A DNA stretch of 32,416 bases. It comes from Caldisericaceae bacterium. Lineage in GTDB: Bacteria; Calditrichota; Calditrichia; Calditrichales; Calditrichaceae. Under the pieces are notes generated by a model, which saw only the letters and a program-made list of their open reading frames with translations, had not been told where the DNA came from and did no database searches. Positions 1 through 6,694 of this stretch are shown here, one piece after another. Both the position numbers and the translations under genes were made by a program. Position 1 is the first letter of the stretch, and each line of letters starts with the position of its first letter. Location of the stretch: the NCBI GenBank assembly GCA_021160885.1, contig JAGHBR010000127.1:1-32416 (forward strand), written 5' to 3'.

Positions 1-315
1 CGGGGCCCCGGGGTGGGGACCGTTCGGGAAAAGGGGGCCAGTGGTAATGCGTACCGCCTGGCCGGGCTGTACCGTTTCTTTAAACGGAACGCCTGTCCTG
101 CTTTCCCCGCAATTTGGAGTCGTACCGGCAGTTGTTTTAAATCAGAAAAACGCACAGCAAAGCCATCCATGGCACTGTCGGTAAAGCGCGGGGTCGGTTC
201 CACGGCGGTTAAATCCTCCGCCAGCGCTCGCCCGGTAGCTTCTTCTAAATCGAATGTTTCCACACGGCGTTGCGTACTGCCGGAGGAGTTGAACGGCCTG
301 ATCAACGCTAATCAT
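1..315 (-). pseudogene. moeA: MoeA-like molybdopterin molybdotransferase, N-terminal part, frameshifted, runs off the window
   Basis: Seen: reading leftwards from an ATG at 313-315, one frame gives MISVDQAVQLLRQY. A second frame then continues with RRVETFDLEEATGRALAEDL and TDSAMDGFAVR, and after another shift near position 95 comes GVPFKETVQPGQAVRITTG. These blocks appear in the order and wording typical of the MoeA N-terminus, which inserts molybdate into molybdopterin in Mo-cofactor synthesis. At least two, probably three, frame changes are needed within 315 bases (about 268-275, 90-100 and 18-35). The last 40 bases are rich in G and C homopolymers. The gene is also cut by the window edge. 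I favour low-quality sequence at a contig end over a true pseudogene, but the sequence alone cannot decide. No ORF in the supplied track represents it. Confidence 0.6.
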
Positions 316-916
316 TTGTTCAATAAAGCGCACTTCGATGGAATGATCACGCGCCAGTTTGGCCATTGGTACAATTTCATCTTCATTCAGGCCGCGTTGC
401 ACCACCATGTTCAATTTTAAAGATATCTGGCTTTTCAGCACCTGTTGCAATCCATTCCAGACTTTGGGAAAACCATTATGACGCGTAATTTTTTTCAAAC
501 TTAACAGGATTTAAAGTGTCCAACGAAATATTAATGCCATTCAGGTGGAAGGCTTCCAGATCAGATAAATAGTCGGCTAACAGCAAGCCATTGGTGGATA
601 AGTGAATCTTTAATTGCGGGCTGAGTTGTCTTAATTCTTGCAAAAAGGGAATTACTCCTTTGCGTATCAACGGTTCGCCTCCGGTGATGCGTACTTTTTT
701 CAGTCTGCTAGCCAGCATCAACTGAACAACACGCAAAATTTCTTCAAAGCGCATGATCTGTTCGTGTGCTAAAAATGGCACGCCTTCAGGCGGCATGCAG
801 TAGCTACACCGCAAATTGCAACGACCTGTAACGGCAATGCGCAGGTAATTTAGAGTCCGACCAAAGGGATCTATTAAAGCAGGAAATTGGGGGCATTTTG
901 TTTTAATATCATTCAT
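316..916 (-). pseudogene. moaA: GTP 3',8-cyclase MoaA, frameshifted and lacking its C-terminal domain
   Basis: MoaA is the radical-SAM enzyme for the first step of molybdopterin synthesis. The first frame (916 to 476) shows the SAM-cluster motif CNLRCSYC (Cys33, Cys37, Cys40), then TGGEPL and NISLDTLNP. It then breaks in a run of seven A on the coding strand (489-495). Removing one A gives NPVKFEKITRHNGF and continues in the 498..142 frame through VVQRGLNEDEI to VRFIEQM. At that point, about residue 200, the match to MoaA stops and MoeA-like sequence begins. The C-terminal half, which carries the second 4Fe-4S cluster, is therefore missing, so the locus as written cannot encode a working enzyme. 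AAAGGAGC precedes the ATG at 914-916. Identity is certain; whether it is a real pseudogene or an assembly/sequencing artefact is open. Confidence 0.8.
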
Positions 917-940
917 TGCTCCTTTCTAAACACGGGAGGC

Positions 941-981
941 AGAATCGTTTCCGATTCTACCCTACTCTCCAATCCGGAGAG
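941..981. repeat. Two adjacent stem-loops in the moaA leader
   Basis: AGAATCG-TTTC-CGATTCT (941-958) has a perfect 7-bp stem and a 4-base loop. CTCTCC-AATCC-GGAGAG (965-981) has a perfect 6-bp stem. They lie 6 bases apart, some 25-75 bases upstream of the moaA ATG, on the transcribed leader. They could be a small palindromic intergenic repeat or an RNA regulatory element; neither is followed by a convincing T-run on the minus strand. Confidence 0.45.
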
Positions 982-1119
982 GGGCTTTTAACCCTCGGCC
1001 GCGAGCCATATTCCTATTTTGGAACTTAGGCTCTTTGGCTTGGAGTAGTAGAGTATTTGTGATTAATTTCTATTTTAAAATATTAAATAATTTCACTTTA
1101 AACAACTTTTTTATGATGT

Positions 1120-1134
1120 TTGTGAACTTCACAA
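1120..1134. promoter_or_regulatory. Perfect dyad TTGTGAA-C-TTCACAA, possible operator
   Basis: A 15-base perfect inverted repeat (7-bp arms, one central base) starts just after the stop of the aldolase gene (1138) and lies upstream of moaA. One-base-centre dyads suit dimeric repressor binding better than RNA hairpins. It is not a Crp site, because the TGTGA and TCACA halves are too close. Its regulator is unknown. Confidence 0.3.
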
Positions 1135-1137
1135 TGT

Positions 1138-1917
1138 TTAAGTTTTATCTTTTAATTGTTTAAAGATAGCGGCTTTTATTTGATTAATCTGTTCTTCACT
1201 TAAAGCAGATGCCATCTTTTCTGATGCTTGATTAATTTGTATTGGCTCGCTCTGACATTTGCTAATTGAACCTGCCAGGCCATAGCGACTGCGCAGTTCC
1301 ATCAGTTGCTCGGTCACCTGTTCCGAAAGCACATTAACCCGCCCTAATTGCATGGCATTCCAGATTATGTGGGCCGTATGCTCCAGGGTTTCCATCTTAA
1401 AATAGGCGTTCATCAAATCAGAGCCAAAGGTCAATGCGCCGTGATTGGCAAGTAAAATGGCTTCTGAATGTTTCACATGGGGTCGAATTTTTTGCGGCAC
1501 TTCCTCTGTTGATGGCAGGCCAAATTCCGCAATGGGCACCGAACCTAAAAAAACAACCGCTTCAGGTAGTACGCAACGATCGAGAGAGATGCCGGCCACA
1601 GCAAAACTGGTGGCATAGGGCGGATGGGCATGTACCACGGCCTTGATGTCTGACCTTTGCCTGTAAATTTCTAAGTGCATTTTTACCTCGCTGGATGGCT
1701 TGTGTTTGGCGCTGCGTTCCAGTGGTTTGCCGTTCATATCCACTTTAACAATCATCTCCTCGGTCATAAAGCCTTTGCTCACGCCAGTAGCTGTGGTCAG
1801 AATTACATTATCTGACAGGCGCACCGAAATATTGCCGTCATTGGCAGCCACAAAGCCTTTTTGCCACAAACGTCTGCCGATTTCGATGATTTCTTTCTTT
1901 ATTTGCCAGATTTGCAT
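1138..1917 (-). CDS. Class II aldolase (L-fuculose-phosphate aldolase type) with C-terminal extension
   Basis: Seen: a 259-residue class II aldolase/adducin-family protein. The Zn-site residues are recognisable: Glu77 in SSE, His96 and His98 in HAHP, and His159 in ANHG. NDGNIS near residue 26 is the phosphate-binding region. Known: the family cleaves fuculose- or rhamnulose-1-phosphate (or ribulose-phosphate-like sugars) into dihydroxyacetone phosphate and an aldehyde; which substrate applies here cannot be told. Classical FucA is about 215 residues long. This one adds a Ser/Gln-rich linker (about 219-238) and an amphipathic helix, SEEQINQIKAAIFKQL, at the very end, the layout of a bacterial-microcompartment encapsulation peptide. 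No shell genes are in the window. GAGAAAAAAAGG precedes the ATG. The gene follows fliO after 318 bases and looks unrelated to motility. Confidence 0.9.
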   Translation of the reverse strand: MQIWQIKKEIIEIGRRLWQKGFVAANDGNISVRLSDNVILTTATGVSKGFMTEEMIVKVDMNGKPLERSAKHKPSSEVKMHLEIYRQRSDIKAVVHAHPPYATSFAVAGISLDRCVLPEAVVFLGSVPIAEFGLPSTEEVPQKIRPHVKHSEAILLANHGALTFGSDLMNAYFKMETLEHTAHIIWNAMQLGRVNVLSEQVTEQLMELRSRYGLAGSISKCQSEPIQINQASEKMASALSEEQINQIKAAIFKQLKDKT

Positions 1918-2085
1918 TTCCTTTTTTTCTCCCCTTTCATGAACGGAAAAACTACTCCATCACCCGTAAAAGTTTAGCAACATTATGGATTAGTCTTCTT
2001 AATTTAAATTTTAAAGTTGAATAAATAAAGAAAAAATTTTAGGCACTGAAACTCTTTAATCCGGTGTGGGTTGTCAGTTGAATTA
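1918..2085. other. A+T-rich upstream region of the aldolase gene
   Basis: I see no ORF and no strong dyad here. The stretch TTTAAAATTTAAATTAAG on the minus strand could hold a promoter for the aldolase gene, but I cannot name -35 and -10 boxes with confidence. A purine-rich ribosome binding site lies directly before the ATG. Confidence 0.3.
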
Positions 2086-2226
2086 CTATTTACTGAATTT
2101 TAAGGCACGAAGAAAAACAATGCCGGTCAATTCATCAGTGGGCCCCCCATAATCAATGTTTAGCCCCGCTGTGAAAGAATGAAAAAACAAATTTGCAGGT
2201 TCCACCTGCTCATGACAACTTAAGTT
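2086..2226 (-). pseudogene. Possible remnant of a beta-barrel protein C-terminus
   Basis: Directly downstream of fliO an open frame without a usable start reads HEQVEPANLFFHSFTAGLNIDYGGP, continues TDELTGIVFLRALKFSK, then stops. Alternating hydrophobic residues near the end and the phrase TAGLNIDYG resemble the last strands of an outer-membrane beta-barrel. It lies in the same frame as fliO, two stop codons later. If real, it is the tail of a gene whose body was lost. A chance open frame of about 46 codons cannot be ruled out. Confidence 0.3.
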
Positions 2227-2235
2227 TTAAGGCGC

Positions 2236-2736
2236 TTATTTCCCCTTACGCAGCTTTTCTAAAAAATTTCCAAAGGCAGGCAGGCTTGAAGGTATGCCGG
2301 ACTGTAGTTCCTGTTCACTTACAGGCCCTAATTTGTCAACCAGGTTAATGGCATGATCTGTCACACCCAACAAATATTTAGTTCCATTAATCGCCACAAT
2401 CCACAGGCTATGTTTTGAAGTCAGGTAATTTTTACTTAAAACAAGAATTTGTTCTTTTTTGTGTGGATTATTTCCGTATTGAAATTTTCGCATCAGACGC
2501 AGTGCAAAATAAAAAATCACCAGCAACGCAAATGTAAGTATCAACAGTTTAATGTAATGCCCGGTTAAGGAAGGCGTTTGATTAAACTGTTGCGCACACT
2601 GCCAAGAAGAATCGGACATTTGCGCGCTGGTGTCAGATAAAGCAGAATGCGTTTGTGCTGCACCCAAAGACACAAACGTAGCCATTAAACAAACAACCAA
2701 ATACAATTTCTGATAAGACAACACCCAACTCCTCAA
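2236..2736 (-). CDS. fliO: Flagellar biosynthesis protein FliO
   Basis: A 166-residue protein in the position typical of FliO, 13 bases after fliN/fliY. It begins with a signal-peptide-like hydrophobic stretch (about residues 8-27, ending near GAAQTH). A transmembrane helix follows (about 63-82, LLILTFALLVIFYFALRLM), then a basic cytoplasmic domain with YLTSKHSLWIVAINGTKYLLGVTDHAINLV, the usual FliO pattern. FliO helps assemble the FliP/FliR export gate in the inner membrane. It is the last gene of the flagellar run; fliP, fliQ and fliR, its usual partners, do not follow. Sequence conservation in this family is low, so the call rests on topology, the C-terminal pattern and context. Confidence 0.85.
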   Translation of the reverse strand: MRSWVLSYQKLYLVVCLMATFVSLGAAQTHSALSDTSAQMSDSSWQCAQQFNQTPSLTGHYIKLLILTFALLVIFYFALRLMRKFQYGNNPHKKEQILVLSKNYLTSKHSLWIVAINGTKYLLGVTDHAINLVDKLGPVSEQELQSGIPSSLPAFGNFLEKLRKGK

Positions 2737-2749
2737 TATGATCGATGTT

Positions 2750-3649
2750 TCAGGCCAAAGTTTTCAATCGTTCTTTTGGACTCATCAACTGAGTGATGCG
2801 AACCCCAAATTTATCATCAATAACAACCACTTCACCTTCGGCAAACTTACGCCCATTTACTAAAATATCAAGTGGTTCGCCGGCCGATTTATTGAATTCG
2901 ATGATGGACCCCTTGCCCATCTTTAACAGTTCCGAAACCAGGATAGACTTACGATCCAATTCCACAGAAATTTCAAGATTAACATCTAAAAGCATTTCAA
3001 TATTGGGATTATTCTCGTAAACCTGTCCATTTCCACCTAAAGAGCCGAACTCTACCGGTTCTACCTGTACCTGATCCATTTCTTCTCCAACTGAAGGTTC
3101 TTCTTCCTGTCCCACAACCCAGGTATCGCTCCAAACCATATGTTGAATTTCAAAAGATTCGCTTTCTGAATCCAGCTTAAATTTTCCTTCAGCTACGTAA
3201 AAGCCATTAGCCCCCTGGTAAACATCTTTAGGCGATTCTGCCAGGCCGACCTGTACATTATCTACATGAAATCTTGAGCTGTCATCCGGAATGGCCATGC
3301 GGGCCTGGCCTAAAATTTGGTTAAAAATTTCTTTCAGACCATCCAGATGATTTTGGTCCACTTCTTCAGCCGGATCTTCACTAATCATCCAGGCATACGA
3401 GAGTAAAACAAAATTATCAGGAAAGAGAATCAAATGATGTAAGGAATGATTTCCCTTACCAGACTGGAACATCAGAGCAATTTTAGGGAAATCTATTCTG
3501 GACAGGCTTTGATTAATGTCATCACTTATTTGTACCTCTTCAACAATCATTACAGGACGCTGAAAAAGGTCAGACAGGCTTTTGGTCAAAACCTGCCGTA
3601 ACTCCTCTACCTGCTCTTTGTACTTTAAAATTAATTGATTCTCATTCAT
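2750..3649 (-). CDS. fliY: Flagellar switch protein FliY/FliN with CheC-like phosphatase domain
   Basis: 299 residues, much longer than a plain FliN (about 100-150). The last 80 residues are a FliN/SpoA domain (LDVNLEISVELDRKSILVSELLKMGKGSIIEFNK...GEPLDILVNGR...GEVVVIDDKFGVRI). This part forms the lower C-ring with FliM and FliG. The first 180 residues form a CheC/CheX-like domain with the phosphatase signature D-x3-E-x2-N (Asp103, Glu107, Asn110, in DGLKEIFN). An acidic linker (about 175-200) joins the two. Known: in Bacillus, FliY dephosphorylates CheY-P at the switch, and the same role is inferred here. The ATG overlaps the fliM stop by 8 bp, which points to translational coupling. Annotation pipelines may call it fliN. 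Confidence 0.92.
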   Translation of the reverse strand: MNENQLILKYKEQVEELRQVLTKSLSDLFQRPVMIVEEVQISDDINQSLSRIDFPKIALMFQSGKGNHSLHHLILFPDNFVLLSYAWMISEDPAEEVDQNHLDGLKEIFNQILGQARMAIPDDSSRFHVDNVQVGLAESPKDVYQGANGFYVAEGKFKLDSESESFEIQHMVWSDTWVVGQEEEPSVGEEMDQVQVEPVEFGSLGGNGQVYENNPNIEMLLDVNLEISVELDRKSILVSELLKMGKGSIIEFNKSAGEPLDILVNGRKFAEGEVVVIDDKFGVRITQLMSPKERLKTLA

Positions 3650-4622
3650 CTTTTTCTCCTTTTACTATGGAATCTATTCGTACAGCCAGGCGCTTTTTAC
3701 GCAAACCAACCACACCATTAAAAGCGTGTTTATTATTTATTAATACGGGTAATAAGGCATCCGTCCGGTTTTCGAGCAAAATCACATCCCCCAATTGTAA
3801 TTCCAAAAAATCCCTGATCGAAAGGTGGGTTTTGCCCAACAAAACACTTAAATCAACCGGGGTGTGGTACAAATTTTCCTGGATTACAATTTTTTCTTCG
3901 GTGGTGGCTTCCTTGTTTCCAAACAGAATCTTTTCCTGCACATCAGGTGAAGATATTATGCTTGATACCCACATGTAGGGATAACAAATATTCATCAGGG
4001 TTGAATGGCCATGGATTTTAATTTCAAACGAAACCACAATCACCGGTTCTGAAGAAGGAACAATTTGAACAAACTCTGGATTGCTTTCATATCGTTCCGT
4101 TGAAGCGTCAAAGTGGGTGACAATTTCCCAATTTTTAACCACTTCCTCTAACAATCGGTCGATCACACGTTTCATTACTTTTTGTTCTATTACCGAAATA
4201 GGTCTGGCCTCATTTACCGGAGTGCCTGGTCCACCGAACAATCTTTCTACAATAAAGATGGCCAGCTGCGAATTCATTTCCAGTACAAATGGCGATGAGG
4301 GGTTTTCTGTTTTACACACATAAATGCAACTGGGCGGAGCAATAGACATTACAAACTCGGAATACATTATCTGATCAATGGCCAGCAAATTCATTTCCAC
4401 AATCATTCGCAGTTGTGCCGAGAGGAATACGCCAAAATTTCGGGCAAGTCCTTCATGAATGGTTTCTAACAAACGTAATTGTTCTTTGGAAACCAGATTA
4501 GGATGTTTAAAATCGTAAACGGTTACCTTTTGCTTGCCCTTATCTTCTTCCTCAAAAGAGGATTCAGTGCTAACATTGGCTAAAAGCGCATCAATTTCTT
4601 CCTGAGACAGGATCTTGGCCAT
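3642..4622 (-). CDS. fliM: Flagellar motor switch protein FliM
   Basis: 326 residues, the usual FliM length. The N-terminal LSQEEIDALL (residues 5-14) is the conserved peptide that binds phosphorylated CheY. The CheC-like middle domain follows (about 45-235), with GGPGTP near residue 130 as in the family. A C-terminal SpoA domain (about 245-320) contains LGKTHLSIRDFLELQLGDVILL. FliM sits in the C-ring between FliG and FliN and converts CheY-P binding into switching of rotation. The gene lies 12 bases after fliL and overlaps fliY by 8 bp. The intact CheY-binding peptide matches the cheY genes found in the window. Confidence 0.97.
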   Translation of the reverse strand: MAKILSQEEIDALLANVSTESSFEEEDKGKQKVTVYDFKHPNLVSKEQLRLLETIHEGLARNFGVFLSAQLRMIVEMNLLAIDQIMYSEFVMSIAPPSCIYVCKTENPSSPFVLEMNSQLAIFIVERLFGGPGTPVNEARPISVIEQKVMKRVIDRLLEEVVKNWEIVTHFDASTERYESNPEFVQIVPSSEPVIVVSFEIKIHGHSTLMNICYPYMWVSSIISSPDVQEKILFGNKEATTEEKIVIQENLYHTPVDLSVLLGKTHLSIRDFLELQLGDVILLENRTDALLPVLINNKHAFNGVVGLRKKRLAVRIDSIVKGEKDE

Positions 4623-4634
4623 TGGCTTTCCTAC

Positions 4635-5120
4635 CTATTCTAAAACAAATCTTGTAAAATAAAGGTTTTGCACCAGAGGTTTTCCCAAAATTTTATTAAC
4701 CTGGTCAATCATTTCCTTTTTCATTAACTCGATATCTAATTTTACCGTCAATTCTTCAATTGTTTTTGAACGTAAATACAGAATATAAGAATCAACAATT
4801 TTAGGTTTAAACTTTTCGATTTCCTTTTTTGCATCTTCATCGGGTACTTCAAGCGCCACTTCAAAAACGGCGTAACGTCTGCCATAACTTCCTTTGGGAT
4901 TTATGGTTAAATTGTCAATAGTAACCAAAATGCCCGGTTCTTTTGACTCAGTTTTGGCAATTTCTTCTTTAGTAGAATTATTACTTGAAGCCGGACTAAA
5001 CCTTGGTAAAATTAAAAAATAAACCAGCACCACAGCTAACAGAATTTGGACAAAAAACAAAGAAATGATTAACCCCCATTTGGTTGGATTTTTGGCTTCT
5101 GGTGCTTTTTCTTCTGCCAT
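4635..5120 (-). CDS. fliL: Flagellar basal body-associated protein FliL
   Basis: A FliL-type protein with a short charged cytoplasmic start, one transmembrane helix (LIISLFFVQILLAVVLVYFLIL, about residues 17-38), and a periplasmic domain. The domain contains VTIDNLTINPKGSYGRRYAVFEVALEV and the usual ending LVQNLYFTRFVLE. FliL surrounds the MotA/MotB stator and modulates its activity. The track starts at a GTG (5129). I prefer the ATG at 5118-5120, because AAAGGGTGAGC then lies at normal spacing, giving 161 residues. Its place between motB and fliM is common. Confidence 0.93.
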   Translation of the reverse strand: MAEEKAPEAKNPTKWGLIISLFFVQILLAVVLVYFLILPRFSPASSNNSTKEEIAKTESKEPGILVTIDNLTINPKGSYGRRYAVFEVALEVPDEDAKKEIEKFKPKIVDSYILYLRSKTIEELTVKLDIELMKKEMIDQVNKILGKPLVQNLYFTRFVLE

Positions 5121-5137
5121 CTTGCTCACCCTTTCTT

Positions 5138-5830
5138 TTATTCATTAAACCTGATATAAATTTCAACGCGTCTGTTTTTGGCCCTGTTTTCCGGTGTAGT
5201 ATTGGGCACAAGCGGACGATATTCTCCGTACCCCACAGCTGCCAACCTTGAAGCGTCAATACCTTGGACGTAATGTAGATAGCGCACCACGCTTAAGGCC
5301 CTGGCCGCAGAGAGTTCCCAGTTGCTTGGATATTTTGCTGTATGGATGGGCACATTGTCGGTATGTCCCTCCACAAAAATTTGTTTAAAATCATCTTTCA
5401 CTACCTCGGCAACAGCCTTTAAAATAGGAAAGGCCGCAGGCTTTAATTCTGCCTTGCCCGGATCGAACAGAATATTATCTCCCAAACGAATATGAATTCC
5501 TGTGCCATCCATCTCCAGAGCAATTTGTGAAGCCATTTCTTCATTGGCCATCAATTCTTTTAATTTCCCAAACTTCTTTTCAACCTGTTCTTTTAAATCT
5601 TGCCTGCCCTGATTACTTGTCTGAATTTCATTGGTAATTGTATTTCTCATATTGTCCAGAATACCCAAAGCACCTTTCATGGAGCTAACCGCTCCTTTAA
5701 ACTTTTCCAGTTCAATGGTAGAATATGAAAGAATCATGATAAAAAATACCATTAATAAAGTTACCATATCGCTAAAAGTCGTCATCCATGCCGGCGCGCC
5801 CTTTTTGGGAGCATCTTCTTTTTTCTTCAT
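5138..5830 (-). CDS. motB: Flagellar stator protein MotB
   Basis: A short basic N-terminus leads into one transmembrane helix (about 15-36). The helix carries the proton-binding aspartate in FSDMVTLLMVFF (Asp21 with the start chosen here). A plug/linker region follows, then a C-terminal OmpA-like peptidoglycan-binding domain (about 115-225) with IFVEGHTDNVPI and SNWELSAARALSVVRYL. MotB anchors the stator to the cell wall and, with MotA, conducts ions to drive rotation. The track uses a TTG at 5848 that overlaps motA; the ATG at 5828-5830, preceded by AGCAGGATC, is more likely and gives 230 residues. The aspartate environment does not by itself tell H+ from Na+ drive. Confidence 0.95.
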   Translation of the reverse strand: MKKKEDAPKKGAPAWMTTFSDMVTLLMVFFIMILSYSTIELEKFKGAVSSMKGALGILDNMRNTITNEIQTSNQGRQDLKEQVEKKFGKLKELMANEEMASQIALEMDGTGIHIRLGDNILFDPGKAELKPAAFPILKAVAEVVKDDFKQIFVEGHTDNVPIHTAKYPSNWELSAARALSVVRYLHYVQGIDASRLAAVGYGEYRPLVPNTTPENRAKNRRVEIYIRFNE

Positions 5831-5837
5831 GATCCTG

Positions 5838-6599
5838 CTACTCTTCAAAAATTCTTTGTTTTGGTGATAAAAAGTTCATCAGTTTGCGTTGAATAGTATT
5901 CGGATGTTCGCCAAATTGAATGGACAAAACGCCTTCAATAATCATTTCTTTAATCAACACCTCTTCTTCGGATCTGTTTTTTAATTTGCCCGCCAAAGGT
6001 ATAAAGACCAGGTTGGCCGCCAGAGCTCCGTAAAAAGTGGTAATCAAAGCGACAGCCATACCACCGCCAATTTGAGACGGATCATTCAAATTTTGCAACA
6101 TACCAATCAAACCGATCAGGGTACCAATCATTCCAAAAGCAGGGGCGTACTCCCCGAAGGCCGAGAAAATTTCCTGGCCTCTTTTGTGGCGTTCCATAAG
6201 GTAAGAAAGTTCTGTTTCCATGATACTACGAATCAGCTCCGGTTCTGTGCCATCCACTACCATTTCCATTCCGGAACGCAAGAAAGGGTCTTCGATTTGA
6301 CTTACCTCTTTATCTATAGCCAGTAAACCTTCTTTACGTGCTTTTTTAGAAAGCTCTACAATCTGGTTAATAAGCGCCACATTATCCGTCTTTTCGCTAA
6401 AAAAGGCTTTGCGAACAACATTAATTACACCAAGCACTTCTTTCAGCTGAAAGCTGATCAGAGTAGCTGCCGTTGCCCCGCCAAAAACGACCATCATCGA
6501 CGGCACATGGATAAAAATGGCGGCACTACCTCCCATAATAATGGTCAGCACAACCAGGGTTACGCCCGAAATAATTCCGATTATGGTTGCTAGATCCAC
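5838..6599 (-). CDS. motA: Flagellar stator protein MotA
   Basis: 253 residues with four hydrophobic segments (about 4-27, 30-50, 145-170 and 178-200), as in MotA. The signature PAFGMIGTLIGLIGMLQNL lies in the third. The large cytoplasmic loop between helices 2 and 3 carries the charged residues that touch FliG. MotA and MotB form the torque-generating ion channel. The start is GTG (6597-6599), preceded by GAGAGGG. The gene is separated from flgE by 95 bases holding a strong hairpin, so stator expression may be set apart from that of the hook. The motB ATG follows after 7 bases. Confidence 0.96.
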   Translation of the reverse strand: MDLATIIGIISGVTLVVLTIIMGGSAAIFIHVPSMMVVFGGATAATLISFQLKEVLGVINVVRKAFFSEKTDNVALINQIVELSKKARKEGLLAIDKEVSQIEDPFLRSGMEMVVDGTEPELIRSIMETELSYLMERHKRGQEIFSAFGEYAPAFGMIGTLIGLIGMLQNLNDPSQIGGGMAVALITTFYGALAANLVFIPLAGKLKNRSEEEVLIKEMIIEGVLSIQFGEHPNTIQRKLMNFLSPKQRIFEE

Positions 6600-6653
6600 T
6601 TTTTACCCTCTCTAACTTTTCATTCCCCAACCTCAGGTAATAAGGTGAGTAAA

Positions 6654-6680
6654 GCAGATCGGGTTATCGACCCGATCTGC
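6654..6680 (-). terminator. Strong hairpin between flgE and motA, possible attenuator
   Basis: GCAGATCGGGT-TATCG-ACCCGATCTGC is a perfect 11-bp stem with a 5-base loop. It lies 14 bases after the flgE stop and about 55 bases before the motA GTG. On the minus strand it is followed only by TTTACTC, so it is not a classic strong terminator. It may partly terminate, or mark an mRNA processing or stability point between the hook and stator genes. Confidence 0.5.
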
Positions 6681-6694
6681 CAAATCTTAAAAGG

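Larger units (their letters stand above)
917..1137. other. Intergenic region between the aldolase gene and moaA, with several dyads
   Basis: No coding sequence is supported here. The stretch holds two compact stem-loops near moaA (941-958 and 965-981) and a perfect 7-bp dyad with a one-base centre just after the aldolase stop (1120-1134). The part nearest the aldolase gene is A+T-rich. I compared the moaA leader with my memory of the Moco riboswitch and could not match it, so I do not call one. Confidence 0.5.

Noticed and set aside
13-420. Plus-strand ORF of 135 residues at the left edge
   Set aside because: It is antisense to clear MoaA and MoeA sequence and has no protein-family character.
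917-1000. Moco riboswitch upstream of moaA
   Set aside because: The leader has stem-loops, but I could not match the conserved motif core of that RNA.
1120-1134. Crp/Fnr-type operator
   Set aside because: TGTGA and TCACA half-sites are separated by three bases instead of six, so the Crp spacing does not fit; kept only as an unassigned dyad.
4996-5259. Minus-strand ORF of 87 residues across motB and fliL
   Set aside because: It overlaps two well-supported genes in another frame.
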